Part shown: one piece after another, positions 47,812 to 59,400 of the stretch
How positions within the stretch are numbered: the first letter of the stretch is position 1
Layout of the letters: the number at the start of each line of letters is the position of its first letter
Source: Liolophura sinensis
Lineage: Eukaryota > Mollusca > Polyplacophora > Chitonida > Chitonidae
Reading direction: 5' to 3'
DNA: 64,000 bases
NCBI RefSeq assembly: GCF_032854445.1
Contig: NC_088303.1
Coordinates: 7,507,501 to 7,571,500, forward strand
Program-made: the position numbers and the translations under genes
Notes under the pieces: model-generated
The model's database searches: none
What the model was told of the DNA's origin: nothing
Seen by the model: only the letters and a program-made list of their open reading frames with translations

Positions 47812-49534
47812 AATGGGTTCTAAGCTGTGTATATAAACACATTATTTTCTTCTGTTAAGGTGCAGTTCTTGTGATTAAGGTTTTTGCTTTACGGGCATTT
47901 CCACAAGATGCAATAATGCGAAGTCACCCTTTTCAAGTTGAAATGTCCTATAAATATGACTGGTGTGACACATTAGGGACTTTCTGCTTAATGTCATGCA
48001 CTGGTGTGGAATAGCGCATTGGTACAATCAGGGGGAGATTACTCTGTTATGGAACATTAGTGTACTTCAATTAACCAATCGACGGCTTCACCTCGAGAAA
48101 TGCCTCTAGCCAGCCAGGAAGCGCGCTTAAAATACCACAGATAGTGCTGAAATCATGTCCGACAGTCAGGGCAAAAAAATTCCCCCCTCCCACAAATGAA
48201 AAAAAATAACTGTAGTTGGATTGTTGAGAGTTTTCTGAAAATTTACATTACAAGTTCTTGCATGTCGGACAATAAACGGAGAAGTTACGATTGAGTTTAA
48301 TAATATTCTGTACCCGAACACCGCCGAAGTTTTTTTTATCAGAGGAGTGTGTGTAGCCTTGTACGGCGTACACTGTTATCTGACTTGTCAGCTACTTGGT
48401 GTAGCCAGTGGGTAGCCGGGAGATTTAGCCCGTGCGGTAGTATTTGTCGTGAAATTGGTCAGGAGTGTGGAAAGCCACATAAAATGAACCTGGTCAGTAA
48501 AGCTTGCGATTTGTACCCAGTAATGTCAGGGTAAGTCGGTTAGGTTGAATGTCGGGTAAACCTGGAAGCACATCCTTCTAATTATTACATCTATACATAG
48601 TATAATGTTACACACATGTATTCACGGTTATACCATGTATAGATAGAATAGAATTTGTTCTACCGCCCTGGTTATGCTAAAGTTTGCATGATTGGGTTAT
48701 AAAGAATAATAAACGCTATGCGGGGATGCATTGTTCAGTACAATGTCTATTCAACATGTGCATAATCTAAATTAAAACTGCAACGTACAGTACAGAGCAG
48801 TAAACTTAACATGGTGAAACAAATTTATAACATTAAAACTGAGGGCGAATTTGAAAGTGTATCCCAACACATTTGAGGTGGGCCCATACCTCCTGCCATT
48901 AGATACAGGCCTACTTGCAATTTACTGTAGGACTTGTAATTGTATTCCAGTATGACTAGCATCGTGTCTGTATTTATATTTTGCCACAGAAATAAACTCA
49001 GAAATATACATTTATTAAACAGCGGAATTATTCACAATGAAAGTCAAGAAACCAGTAAGTGTTAAATTTGTATTTATTTTGATGCTGTCAAAGGTAGGTC
49101 GATTATAAGGACAATAACTCAACGCTAGAGAACTTGGTAACCGTGACATCACACTCGATAATGGCGACCAGGTGTAGCCCTGCGTATTTGTATCATCAAA
49201 TTTTATTTTATCACAAAAGTTAAAAAACGTATAACAAACTTAATTGCGTATTATTTCAGGGCAACAAAAAGTAATATTATACTGAGATTCTTTCTAACCT
49301 ATTTGCGCCAAAACGTTTATCTTTCTCCGGCAAATTTTGCAAATAGCATAAACTGTTGCTTGCTCATCACTGAACAACAGAAGTGGAAGTGATTGTTCAA
49401 GATAGCCGTCAAGTTTTAGACTTCTCTTTTTTATAAGATCATCATTTTGTCAATGCCAATAATTTAACATTTCAATTCACATTTCTAAAAACTTGTTTTC
49501 ATTCAGTGATATGAAAAATTTATCTTTTTTTCTA
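47812..49534. other. Noncoding stretch, nothing recognised
   Basis: Short open frames only on both strands and no repeat recognised. Confidence 0.45.
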
Positions 49535-49840
49535 ATGTGACTGTTGTTTAATGCCATTCTCAAGAATTTTTCACTTATACGATGAGGGTCAGTTTCACTG
49601 GTGGATGAAATCTTGTGCACCATACCAGTGGAAGACAAGTGGATTTCAACAAACCTTAGACTGGGTAAACGTCCGTACAAGTGCTGCCGACTGCTTGTTA
49701 TCACCAAGGTTCCTCAAATAAAAGTGACAGCGCGGGAATCTACAAATTCCCTGTCCCAAACTGGGTTTGAACCCGCAACTTGTGTATCCTGGGGACTGAA
49801 AAGTAAGCACACTGAACCATTAAGTCAAGGCACGGTAGTA
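49535..49840 (-). mobile_element. SINE family B, near full length
   Basis: On the - strand: head 'ccttgacttaatggttcagt', B box 'gcgggttcaaaccc', 'gggacagggaatttgtagat', and 'aagcagtcggcagcacttg'. The 3' block 'cgtataagtgaaaaattctt' is shared with family A. Families A and B therefore share a 3' domain but differ in head and body. Confidence 0.85.
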
Positions 49841-50100
49841 GAGGAAAATGGAAGATCAAGTGGATGTATGCGTCGAAACAGACATTCGTATATAAGCCGT
49901 CAATCAATAAAGACGTTGCAGATCAATAACCACAAGGCCAATACCCAAAACTTTGTTCAGCACAACCCACCAAAGAACTAGGAAAGTACATAAAGTACAT
50001 AAAATAGGAAGAAATCATGCAAAAAGAAGCAGTAAACAGCTTTCAGTACTATTGGAAAGACACAAGGTATGTTCTAGGGGACTGAGTGAAATCAGTGTTC

Positions 50101-50212
50101 AAATCGTGTACCATGCTAAAATATAAGTCGTCGATAACAAAAGATGTCTCTCGGTTAAAATCGTGTACCATAGTAGGATATAAGGTGTGGATAACAAAAT
50201 AAGTATCTCATA
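50101..50212 (+). repeat. Short direct duplication (~55 bp, two copies)
   Basis: 'aaatcgtgtaccatgctaaa' and 'aaatcgtgtaccatagtagg' start two consecutive similar units, each with 'ataacaaaa' and 'atctc'. Confidence 0.75.
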
Positions 50213-50353
50213 ACCAGGTTATGTGGATATCTTTTTTTATTCTGTTGTTCGCTTCATTTCACTCCACGTGTGTTGAGATCAAGAAACTTACCTTTAAGTT
50301 CTCATGGTTGTGATTACTCGTTGCATGTATAACTTCACATGTATTACGTTGGT

Positions 50354-50383
50354 TATATGGGTATGTATCAACATACCCATATA
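50354..50383. repeat. Perfect 13-bp inverted repeat with 4-nt loop
   Basis: 'tatatgggtatgt' and 'acatacccatata' flank 'atca'. It lies between the direct duplication at 50.1 kb and the Tc1-like remnant at 50.6 kb. It may be a junction of inverted transposon ends, but no matching partner was found. Confidence 0.85.
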
Positions 50384-50569
50384 GAGCCAAGTGTGTTGAA
50401 AGTGAACAAATCTGGTTTCTGGACGTAATGCTCTTACACTAAAACAGGTTTAGGCATTAATGATGCGCCCTCTACAGTCAGCGGTAGCACGATGGGATCA
50501 CTTTTTGTTTTCAAAGGGACTAGCCACCTGTATTGGAGCTTGTTCAGTACAGCGCATGCTGGCAGTCAT

Positions 50570-51190
50570 TTACTCAAGTCCATTTGAGAGCAGTCACAAC
50601 AGCAAGGGATAGTTATCGCATTGATTGTCCGTGACCACAGCGTCCAACATGGCGTCCGGCTCTTGAACATTCTGTGGCTGACGACGCAAGGCACGAAGGC
50701 TTTTACCAAGAGCAACCCATACGTGGTCACAGGAAATGAGGTCAGATGATCTCGATGGCATTTCTATGAAGGTAAATACCCGCTAAACACAACCCAACTC
50801 TATTGCCTCTGATTACAGTGCAGGTGAATTTGTGTCCAGCGTAGACTGGACGTTCATTCCGCGATTCAGAATCGGACCAGCATAGGGACGTGGGACACGA
50901 AGATGGGCACCGTGCAAGCGGTTTCTGAGCAGTTAAGCAACCTCAAAACAGTGCGATACTTGTTGACACTGCGGTCGTAAAATTTACGCAAATGATATAG
51001 CCAAACATGAGTGCCCTCGGCTTGTCGTCACACGTGACCGTCCTGGCCTGAGCCGATCAGATGTTGTACCCCTTTGATGCAGATTTGTCCTCAGGTTGTG
51101 AATGGTTCGTCTAATGTATCTCGTGACACATGCCACAGCCACAGTGGACTGACCATCCTATAGCATGCCAACTGCACGTTCACCATCTGT
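50570..51190 (-). pseudogene. Decayed Tc1/mariner-type transposase
   Basis: Read on the - strand in shifting frames, the fragment shows the Tc1-family linker (GRSRVTT-like, after SDRLRPGRS). The second helix-turn-helix end follows (LLRNRLHGAHLRVPRPYAGP). After a large internal deletion comes the C-terminal part: PSRSSDLISCDHVWVALGKS, corresponding to the family's SPDLNPIEH-W region, then LRALRRQPQNVQ. Several in-frame stops and frameshifts occur, and the central DDE core is missing. Terminal inverted repeats were not identified. This is an inactive remnant. Confidence 0.8.
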
Positions 51191-51944
51191 GAGGCACGAG
51201 AATTGTTTATCTTTACCAGCAAATTCTTAGTGCTGAGCCACATGAAATTGTGATCATGTGACCTCGCACAAGGGATTAAAGTGTGGCGTTGTCTCAAAAG
51301 AGCACATGTACCCCGCATGGTTCACCACAATTGCAATTGTCGTATTTTTTTTTCTCGAAATGTGAAGTTTCTTTTTTTTTGGACAGTATGAATGGAGGTA
51401 TTGCGTTATTTATACCGAAAAGTCGCTACAGAAATAACTAGAACTTGTTATCTGTAAACGTACCACTATCGGAGAGTAAAGATGAGAAACAACTGACGTG
51501 TTTAACTCTCAGATCAGTGATAGACCCTACACGAGATCAAACAAAGAAACACGAAGACGTTTGAATAAGTTTAATACATATATTTTAACAAAAAAGACAA
51601 ATAATACACAAATACATATTTCCAGAGTGAACACTCTGTTCACAATGACACTGAAGCCTCGAGAACGTTAGGCTGAATAATAGCGCAGGCTACAACAAAC
51701 AGAGAGGGGAACAATGTAGGTCAGCTCCTGACAAATTTTAAAAAATATAGTACATTATTTAAAGACGGGGTTCGTAACATTATCCGTCTCAGCTTGTTAC
51801 CTGTTTTATGAGCAAAATATTGAACATTTGGGATTCAGTAAATCCTTTTTAATGTATTCTGTACGCTTATTCAATAACACTAGCTTGACATATATAGTCA
51901 AGCTTGATTACATATGCTCAGGGCCTGCTGTCCGCCTCTGCCTC
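51191..51944. other. Noncoding stretch upstream of the heat-shock-type promoter
   Basis: AT-rich with short T- and A-runs and no open frame of note. If the promoter at 51.95 kb belongs to an LTR, part of this stretch could be its U3 region; no LTR partner was found in the window. Confidence 0.35.
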
Positions 51945-51945
51945 A

Positions 51946-52027
51946 GAATGTTCCAGAATACACTCAGTTCGAGGCCTGAGTGTTCAAGCATTTTCTTATT
52001 CTAGAAAATTCCACCAGTCTATATAAG
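51946..52027 (+). promoter_or_regulatory. Two perfect heat-shock elements next to a TATA box
   Basis: The first element is GAAtgTTCcaGAA at 51,946-51,958. The second is TTCtaGAAaaTTC at 51,999-52,011. Each has three perfectly spaced alternating nGAAn units, the minimal trimer site for heat-shock factor. A TATA box (tatataag) follows at 52,020-52,027, only 8 bases after the second element. Arrangement and spacing are those of a strong heat-inducible RNA polymerase II promoter reading to the right. No heat-shock protein gene follows, so it may drive a noncoding RNA, a retroelement or a decayed gene. Confidence 0.65.
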
Positions 52028-52049
52028 ACCTATGGAAGCAGGTCAAGGA

Positions 52050-52604
52050 GGAGAAAGGAAAATTATTGAGAGTTTTGGATGCTTTCGCTGTGTGTTACTT
52101 TAGTAGGCCTTTTGTGCTGAATTTTGGTGTCTTTATAGCCTCTGGCTTTGTTATATCATATCTCCACCGAGCACTTGTTTCAGTCTGAACTTGTATATTT
52201 AATTTGTGCTCTTGTGTACACAGTGCTTATTAGTACACGGACCCTGTCTGTGGAATTTTGTGTATATTTCGTCATACACTCAGTTATACTGTGGATTTTC
52301 CCTCTTATGAATATTTCTTCTGTGCATTTATGCCTGTGTGGGTTTCAGCATTGTGAAATATATACGTCCGTTTGGACTTGACACCGTTATACATGTAAGT
52401 ACTTTGGTATTTGTATAGATAGTGCTATCTTTTCTTGTTAACCTTAAGTACTTTAGTATTTGTATAAGTCTTCTGTTCTTGTTAAACCTAATAAATTGTT
52501 GAAAAATAAAATCTACTGGTTTGGGTTACTTTTTTGTGCGGCTAAATTGTCGTGTATTTCGAACAAGCCATCTCTTTATAATACAGACAGTTTGAGTCGT
52601 AACA
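52050..52604 (+). other. Candidate transcribed region of the heat-shock-type promoter
   Basis: Starting about 25 bases after the TATA box, no protein is recognised. The 77-codon frame at 52,148-52,381 matches nothing known. A direct repeat of about 45 bp occurs at 52,397-52,490 ('aagtactttggtatttgtat' and 'aagtactttagtatttgtat'). It is followed by 'aataaa'-type poly(A) signals near 52,491 and 52,505. Promoter plus early poly(A) signal in about 500 bp is the layout of an LTR or a short noncoding transcript. Confidence 0.35.
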
Positions 52605-53354
<750 letters not shown>

Positions 53355-53850
53355 TTAAAGGATAAATGAAAAGGTACCGTACTAAAAAAACGAAGAGTAT
53401 GGTCTTAAGGAAAATGAAAAAAGATTTCCATGATATAAAATGGAAAAAAGATATTCATTTTTGAGGCATATTTTATATTTCTTGATAACCCCTCTAATTT
53501 ATGCTTCTATTCCATCAGTGGTCGCAGATATTCAGAAATGACATCATCGATGAATATACTGGGAACTCGAGGCCTGCTAAGCGCCCCCCCCCCCAACCCC
53601 AACAACAATTCGGGCTCTCACCTCAAGAAAGGTCTTTTGACAACTGTCACAGTTGACGTTACCACAACAAGTTACCTTAAGTCCAGACTGACCGCTACAG
53701 GGCCTTAGAAAAGCCAGAAAGCTTAAAGCCGTTCTAATACGCCCCAAGAAGAAAGCTGAGAAGCTTGTTTTACATCTTAGGCAACATCATATACTCGGTA
53801 TTAATTAAGATATATACGCCACGATTTTCAAGTATGCTTTAAGCCTTTTG
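53355..53850 (+). repeat. Repeat E copy 1 (second copy at 62,795-63,290)
   Basis: Collinear with 62,795-63,290. Shared words are 'aaacgaagagtatggt', 'ttaataacccct'/'ttgataacccct', 'aaatgac(g/a)tca', 'aagaagaaagctgagaag' and a final 'taagc' block. Roughly 70-75% identical by eye. The two copies lie outside and inside the transporter gene, which suggests a dispersed non-autonomous element rather than a gene duplication. Confidence 0.8.
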
Positions 53851-56109
53851 AAGATTTAATTGTTCCCAGTGCTGACGGGGTAACGAGGTCACAATTAGAA
53901 ATCAACTACCGTAAAGCTAATATATTATTATAATCGAACAGCTCAGAGCTCTGTTACACAAAGCTTGTTAGAAGACCAGGCAGAGGGACATATGAAAAAC
54001 ACGTGTTGCCATGGTAACTGAATAAATTAAAGTGGCTTACCATTGGTGTGTTGACCCTGGATCACTGGCTGCTCTATCGCTGATGATAGCTCAAGGCCTA
54101 CAATATATGCCTGGGAGGGCGGGTCATCCTAAACCCAGCTGATTGCTCTCAATGGTTATAATTCCCCGTCAGTCGGTCAATGGACGTCTGTTATTTGACA
54201 TCCTCGCTTTTGCTATAGCTGAGCCAGAGGACGGGCCCAATCGGCAAACGTCTCGTGTATTGTCGATGAGAGAATAACAGGTAAATAATTCAGTTAGAAT
54301 GAAAGATTAGCTCTGTAGAGATATTGTGCTAGACAGTTCTGTTTGTTCTACTTGTAGACAAGGCACAGTATAGCTCTCATACTGACGCGGACGTAGAACA
54401 AGAGAGTGAAAACTGGAAAAGTAGGGCCGGTAACGTAGATCTTCAACCCCCCGTCCCCGTCCTTGGTTAAACATACAGAGAAGTGTACGGGCCCACATGC
54501 GCATGGATACCCAATTCCACCCCCCACCCCCACGGGCCCACATGCACATGGATACCCAATGCCTCCCCCCACCCCCACCCCACCCAACCACTCACCTCCT
54601 CCAATTTCAGTAATGTTATGCCTTTCACCATGTTGCTTATTTGTTGCCAAGTAACAAATGGGAACTCTAGAATTTTGCTAGAACTGATGCCTCTTTTTTT
54701 TTTTTTACAAGAGCGGCATTTTTTTCCGCGTGGCTTTGATTGGTATTTCGTGTGCACAAGTGTGAAAATCCTGTGAAATGAACATATATATCATTCATTT
54801 TAGGTAAGTCACCGTGTAGTCTGCATGAAATAAATCACACCATGCGTTCAATCTAAATAGCAGAGGAATGATGTGCAAATTGGCGGTCTGGGGGACGGGA
54901 AAAACGGAAATGATTAACATTTCCTAGTATAATATACTCTCTGAAAAACTATCCTTTACATGCACAAGCGGTACACAGTGTAATGTAGCGAAAATATACA
55001 TCCGAATAACACAGTGTTCTTACAGGACATTAATGGTGAAATTTCTGTGTGCCGCTGATGCAAATGCCATAGTGCTTATTCAAATTTGTAGACAGCCCTT
55101 TTTAGAGAGTAGGCATTTGGTCCTAATACCATACTCTTCTCGGCTGATAACACGGGCTTGGCCACAGCTGCAGAACGCATATGGACCATACTATATATAA
55201 CTGAGCAGTCAAACACCAGCTTCTTATCAAGCGCAAGTCTTGTAACAGATTTTAAACTTGCCACTCTGTAGGTACTCTGTAGTTTGTCGTTTGACGCCAG
55301 GTGAAAAGGGGTTAGACAGTCATGATTGCTCAGGTATTTGTGTCATGTTTATAGTGGCCTCAGTTAGTGTTCTTGACACCAGGGTCAAGTACACTACACC
55401 GCCATCGCGTCCCAGGTAGCTTTTTTATTGGTTGTTGGTAAATCTCTCTTGAAATCGTGAGAGCCTCGTTTTCGCAAACAAGTCAGGTATTTTTAGATCA
55501 AGGGTATAGGGAATTCCTTACTAAGATGACAACTTTGTCTTTTTCAGCATCAACGTTTTCAAATCCAACCATCCGTAACGGAACATTTGCCCTTAAAACG
55601 AAAATAAGGCAGTGCCTTAGCAAACCAAGAAACGTAGAATTTAAACCCAAACATGGAAGGCATTCCTTCCTTTCGAAGAGGAGACAAACTTTTCTAGCAT
55701 ATTTTCTATCATAGCACAGATGCTTCTGAAAGGAGAATTCTATATTTATGCCGTTCTCCCTAGCTGTTCACAATTTACTGCCTCTGCCTATAGAGAATAT
55801 CCTAGTGAAACAGCGGGGGGTTTTGTTTTTGTTTTTTTTTTTGCAATGGCAGTAACATTTACTGAACTTTGTTATTAGAACAGGGGAGGTAGCTATTGTT
55901 CAAGAACTGGATAAGTGTCCTCAGCATGACGTTCTCATGAGGCAGCGTTATATATAATTAAATATCTAGGCATTGAGATGAACTAGCTACTGAGGAAAAC
56001 ACGGTCGTGATATGCATGGAAACTAAACATCCAGCAAACACCCGGGCCGACACATTAACAGAGTTTCTAACATGAAACTGTTCTATTTCTTTTCATCACT
56101 AATAATCAG
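53851..56109. other. Stretch upstream of the transporter gene
   Basis: Open frames around 54.3-54.8 kb on both strands arise from the C-rich duplication there. An 85-codon frame at 55,457-55,714 is unrecognised. Non-coding first exons of the transporter could lie here, but no promoter could be assigned. Confidence 0.4.
54487..54592 (-). repeat. 44-bp tandem duplication, G-rich on the - strand
   Basis: Two units 'gggcccacatg(c)(g/a)catgg' plus 'atacccaat' end in runs of C (cccccacccc). On the - strand there are at least four runs of three or more G close together, the pattern of a possible G-quadruplex. Confidence 0.8.
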
Positions 56110-56346
56110 ATGAAGAGTACTTTGCCAGACCTGATACCGGCTTCATTTTCTTTGTTTACTCGGAGAAGGCGCCATCGAGATGACCGTGGCTCTGAACGAA
56201 CTAATCGAGAAGCTCGGCAATCCTGGGCGCCTTCAGATCTTTGTCTTTTTCCTCCTCGGCTTCAATTACTTCCCAGTGGTGGTCAACTCGCTCATCATGG
56301 CTGTCTATGGATCACGAGTGCCATTTTACTGTGCAGATCAAGGTAA
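56110..56346 (+). promoter_or_regulatory. Upstream ORF overlapping the transporter start codon
   Basis: An ATG at 56,110 opens a 78-codon frame that overlaps the transporter ATG at 56,180 in another frame. The 5' end of the transporter mRNA is unknown. If transcription starts upstream of 56,110, this frame would reduce initiation at 56,180. Confidence 0.3.
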
Positions 56347-56488
56347 CGATGAACACATGAGCAACTGGACCAACCTGACGTCTTATAACGTTTCAGATCT
56401 GCCATGTGACAATGAAACATCCAATCAGTGTGTGTGTTGCAGGTCTGCTTGGGTGTACAACACAACGGAAGTGTCCATGTTAACTGAG
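56180..56488 (+). CDS. SLC22-type transporter exon 1
   Basis: 103 codons from ATG to 'actgag|gtatga', phase 0. Encodes the N-terminus, TM1 (IFVFFLLGFNYFPVVV region) and the glycosylated Cys-rich loop (CVCCRSAWVYNTTEVSM). Confidence 0.92.
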
Positions 56489-59400
56489 GTATGACATAAA
56501 TCCTAAATTTTGTACAAGACGAAAACTGCGATACATTTCAAAAGTTGATACAGTTCATTTAAATTTCAGTTGGGTTTTTTTACTTATTTATCACATTTAT
56601 TTAAATTTTCCAAAATCAAACATAAATAAAAATGATATTGCATGATTACAGTTTCATAGAGCAGATTATTAATTAGAATTACGTACAGATATATACAATC
56701 TTGAACTGTGATTTATATGCATAACATGCAAATTTTCAACTAAAATTGCACAATAAACAGCACGCGCAGAGATATTAACACATACACGTACAAGTATATA
56801 GTAATACACTCGTATCTAGGAAAACATATATGTATATAAGTTACTAGTAGAATTTATGCAGTAAAAGGGTATGGTTTATATAATAAACTTATTTATTTCT
56901 AGAACGTTATATAGATTGGTACTCATTTGCCGAAATAAGGCTCACTCTTTATTTGCTCGGTAGCACAGATTAAATACTCTCTTACAAAAATGATCGATGA
57001 ATTAAAAATATTTAAAGATGTACATTTCTTTCCTCTTTGACAGTGGGATTTGATCTGCGGAAATCAATACCTGATCGGCTTGTCGACATCCATCTTCTTC
57101 ACGGGTACTATGGTTGGGGGGTTTCTATTCGGCTTTCTCTCCGACTCCATCGGAAGACGACCTGTTGTTTTAATAACACTGTATGGTCAACTGCTCAATG
57201 GCATCGCAATGTTTTTTGCCCCAGATTACACATTGTTTGCTGTTCTCCGATTCATTCAAGGAATATTCTTGCAGGTAATATAAGCTTAAACATGAACAAC
57301 ATATTCTGTTAGCTAGAAATCTAGGCGTGAAAACACGTGTACATTAGTGACCCGTTCTACAAAGCAGTCCTGGAAAGTGGTCGCAGCTGTCGACCCAACT
57401 AGACGTTCCAGAAAGGCCATCCCCATTTTCACCACTTGAAAATTTTATGTGTGACGTCAGTGTTTGACTGGTTCCCTGTAATTTAAGATAAGCATTTAGC
57501 TAGTTAGTTAGCTCATTCGTCCATCTCCCTATACCTCTAGATCTGTTGGTACACTGTCTGACATATATGTGCATGGACAGACGTTTCCACTTGTATTTCA
57601 AACTTCACGAAACTATCACTAACATGACTTGTATCTCCCGAACATAAGTGCCGATGTATTAAATGATAACATTTAATCCACAGAAAACTGTATACTTGCT
57701 TGTTTCCTTAAAAAAGAACCCGATGTACCCAAAACTGTATTTAGATGGTATTGAAATGAAGAGCGTTCAGTACCATAAACACCTTGATATCATTCTACAG
57801 CACGATGGTAAATGGGACGAACATATAAGATCACTTGTAAATAAATGTAATAAGAAATTAGGTATTATAAATAGAGTGAAGAGGATATTAACAAGGAAGT
57901 GTTTAATAACTTTATACAACAGGCTCATTAGATCTACAGTAGAGGATGGCGACATATTATATGATAACTGTAGTATTGCGCTTTCCCAAAAACTGAAAAA
58001 TGTTCAACGGCGCGCAGCTTTGCCTTGTATAAGCGGAATGCGTCGTACATCAGATAAAGCTCTGCTGAGTGAGCTTAACTGGACACCGCTATATGTTCGA
58101 CGTAGACAACATAGGATTCTGCTATTCTTTAAAATTGTAAATGGACTTTCCCCGCCTTACCTAAATCCCTATTACCAAGACGATCAACATAGTATAGTAC
58201 AAATAACTTTAAGTATAATGAAAATTTACGTATATTTAGATACCGCTTTAGTATATACAAATCTTCCTTTTCAACCGAAAATAGCTAAGGACTGGAATGA
58301 TTTACCTAAACATATTCGCCATTCTTCAAATAAAGAACTTTAAAAAATTCTATCTCCACCAATTACTACTACGTCGTTATGTAATGACTTTAGCAACTTT
58401 TCATCTGTTCAGTAATGACAGAATGAGACTCAGTGCTCTTCGGGCAGACGTGTTTAAGTGTAATATTGTTGAAGATATTACTTGCCATTACTGTAATAAT
58501 GCATGTGAAGATACCTTTTATTATTTTTTTTCATTTGCTCTCAATTTACCACCCATAGGAAGCACATACTACCTACTCTCACATAAATTATTTCACCCGG
58601 TGTAAATTATTCTGTTTTTATTCCACAATGTTCACGATATATATGTAAAATACTTTTGTTTGGCTCTACGGATCTAAATAACGAAGATAATAAACTTGTT
58701 TTTCAATATGTACATAAATTTATCAATGATACAGAAAGGATTTATGACCATGGTAACGGTAATAACAATGTTAACATTCTAAATAATAATTAATTTATTT
58801 CAACTTATATTCTGTTATCTAGAATATGTATTCCCATATTTACATGTATGTACTTCGTTAGCTATTATGTTCTTAATTAATGCTTATGGGAAATCTCCGT
58901 GGTAGCCATTCGGCTGTGAGAAATCCTCGTTAAATAAATAAAGAAGTAAATTAAATTAAAATCTCACTGAAATGTACGTACGTGTACAGGTATCTCACTG
59001 GCATACACCTACATATATCTCGCAATCTGTTGTATCATTCAGGGCTTGCAGACCACCTCTCATACTATGCTGATGGAGATGTTTCAGCCTGGTCATCGCA
59101 CTGTAGTCGGGGTATCGCTGGAAATTTTCTGGGGCACAAGTTACATCACCTTAGCCGGGATCTGGTACCTCATTCAGAACTGGAGATACATACAGCTAGC
59201 CATTACTCTACCAACTGCCGTCACCATAGTCTACATATGGTTTGTGACATAGCGTATTTCTATTCACCTATGCACCTGTTCTAATACATGTATACAGAGG
59301 ACGTTCATGTCCATTCAGACGCATGCACTCGCAGTATGGTGCTTGTATCTATCAGTAAAATAATACACATGTCTAGCCACACGTGCTCGTTTTCCAACAC

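Noticed and set aside
47438-47842. 134-codon - strand frame
   Set aside because: Lies over a SINE family A copy and encodes no known domain.
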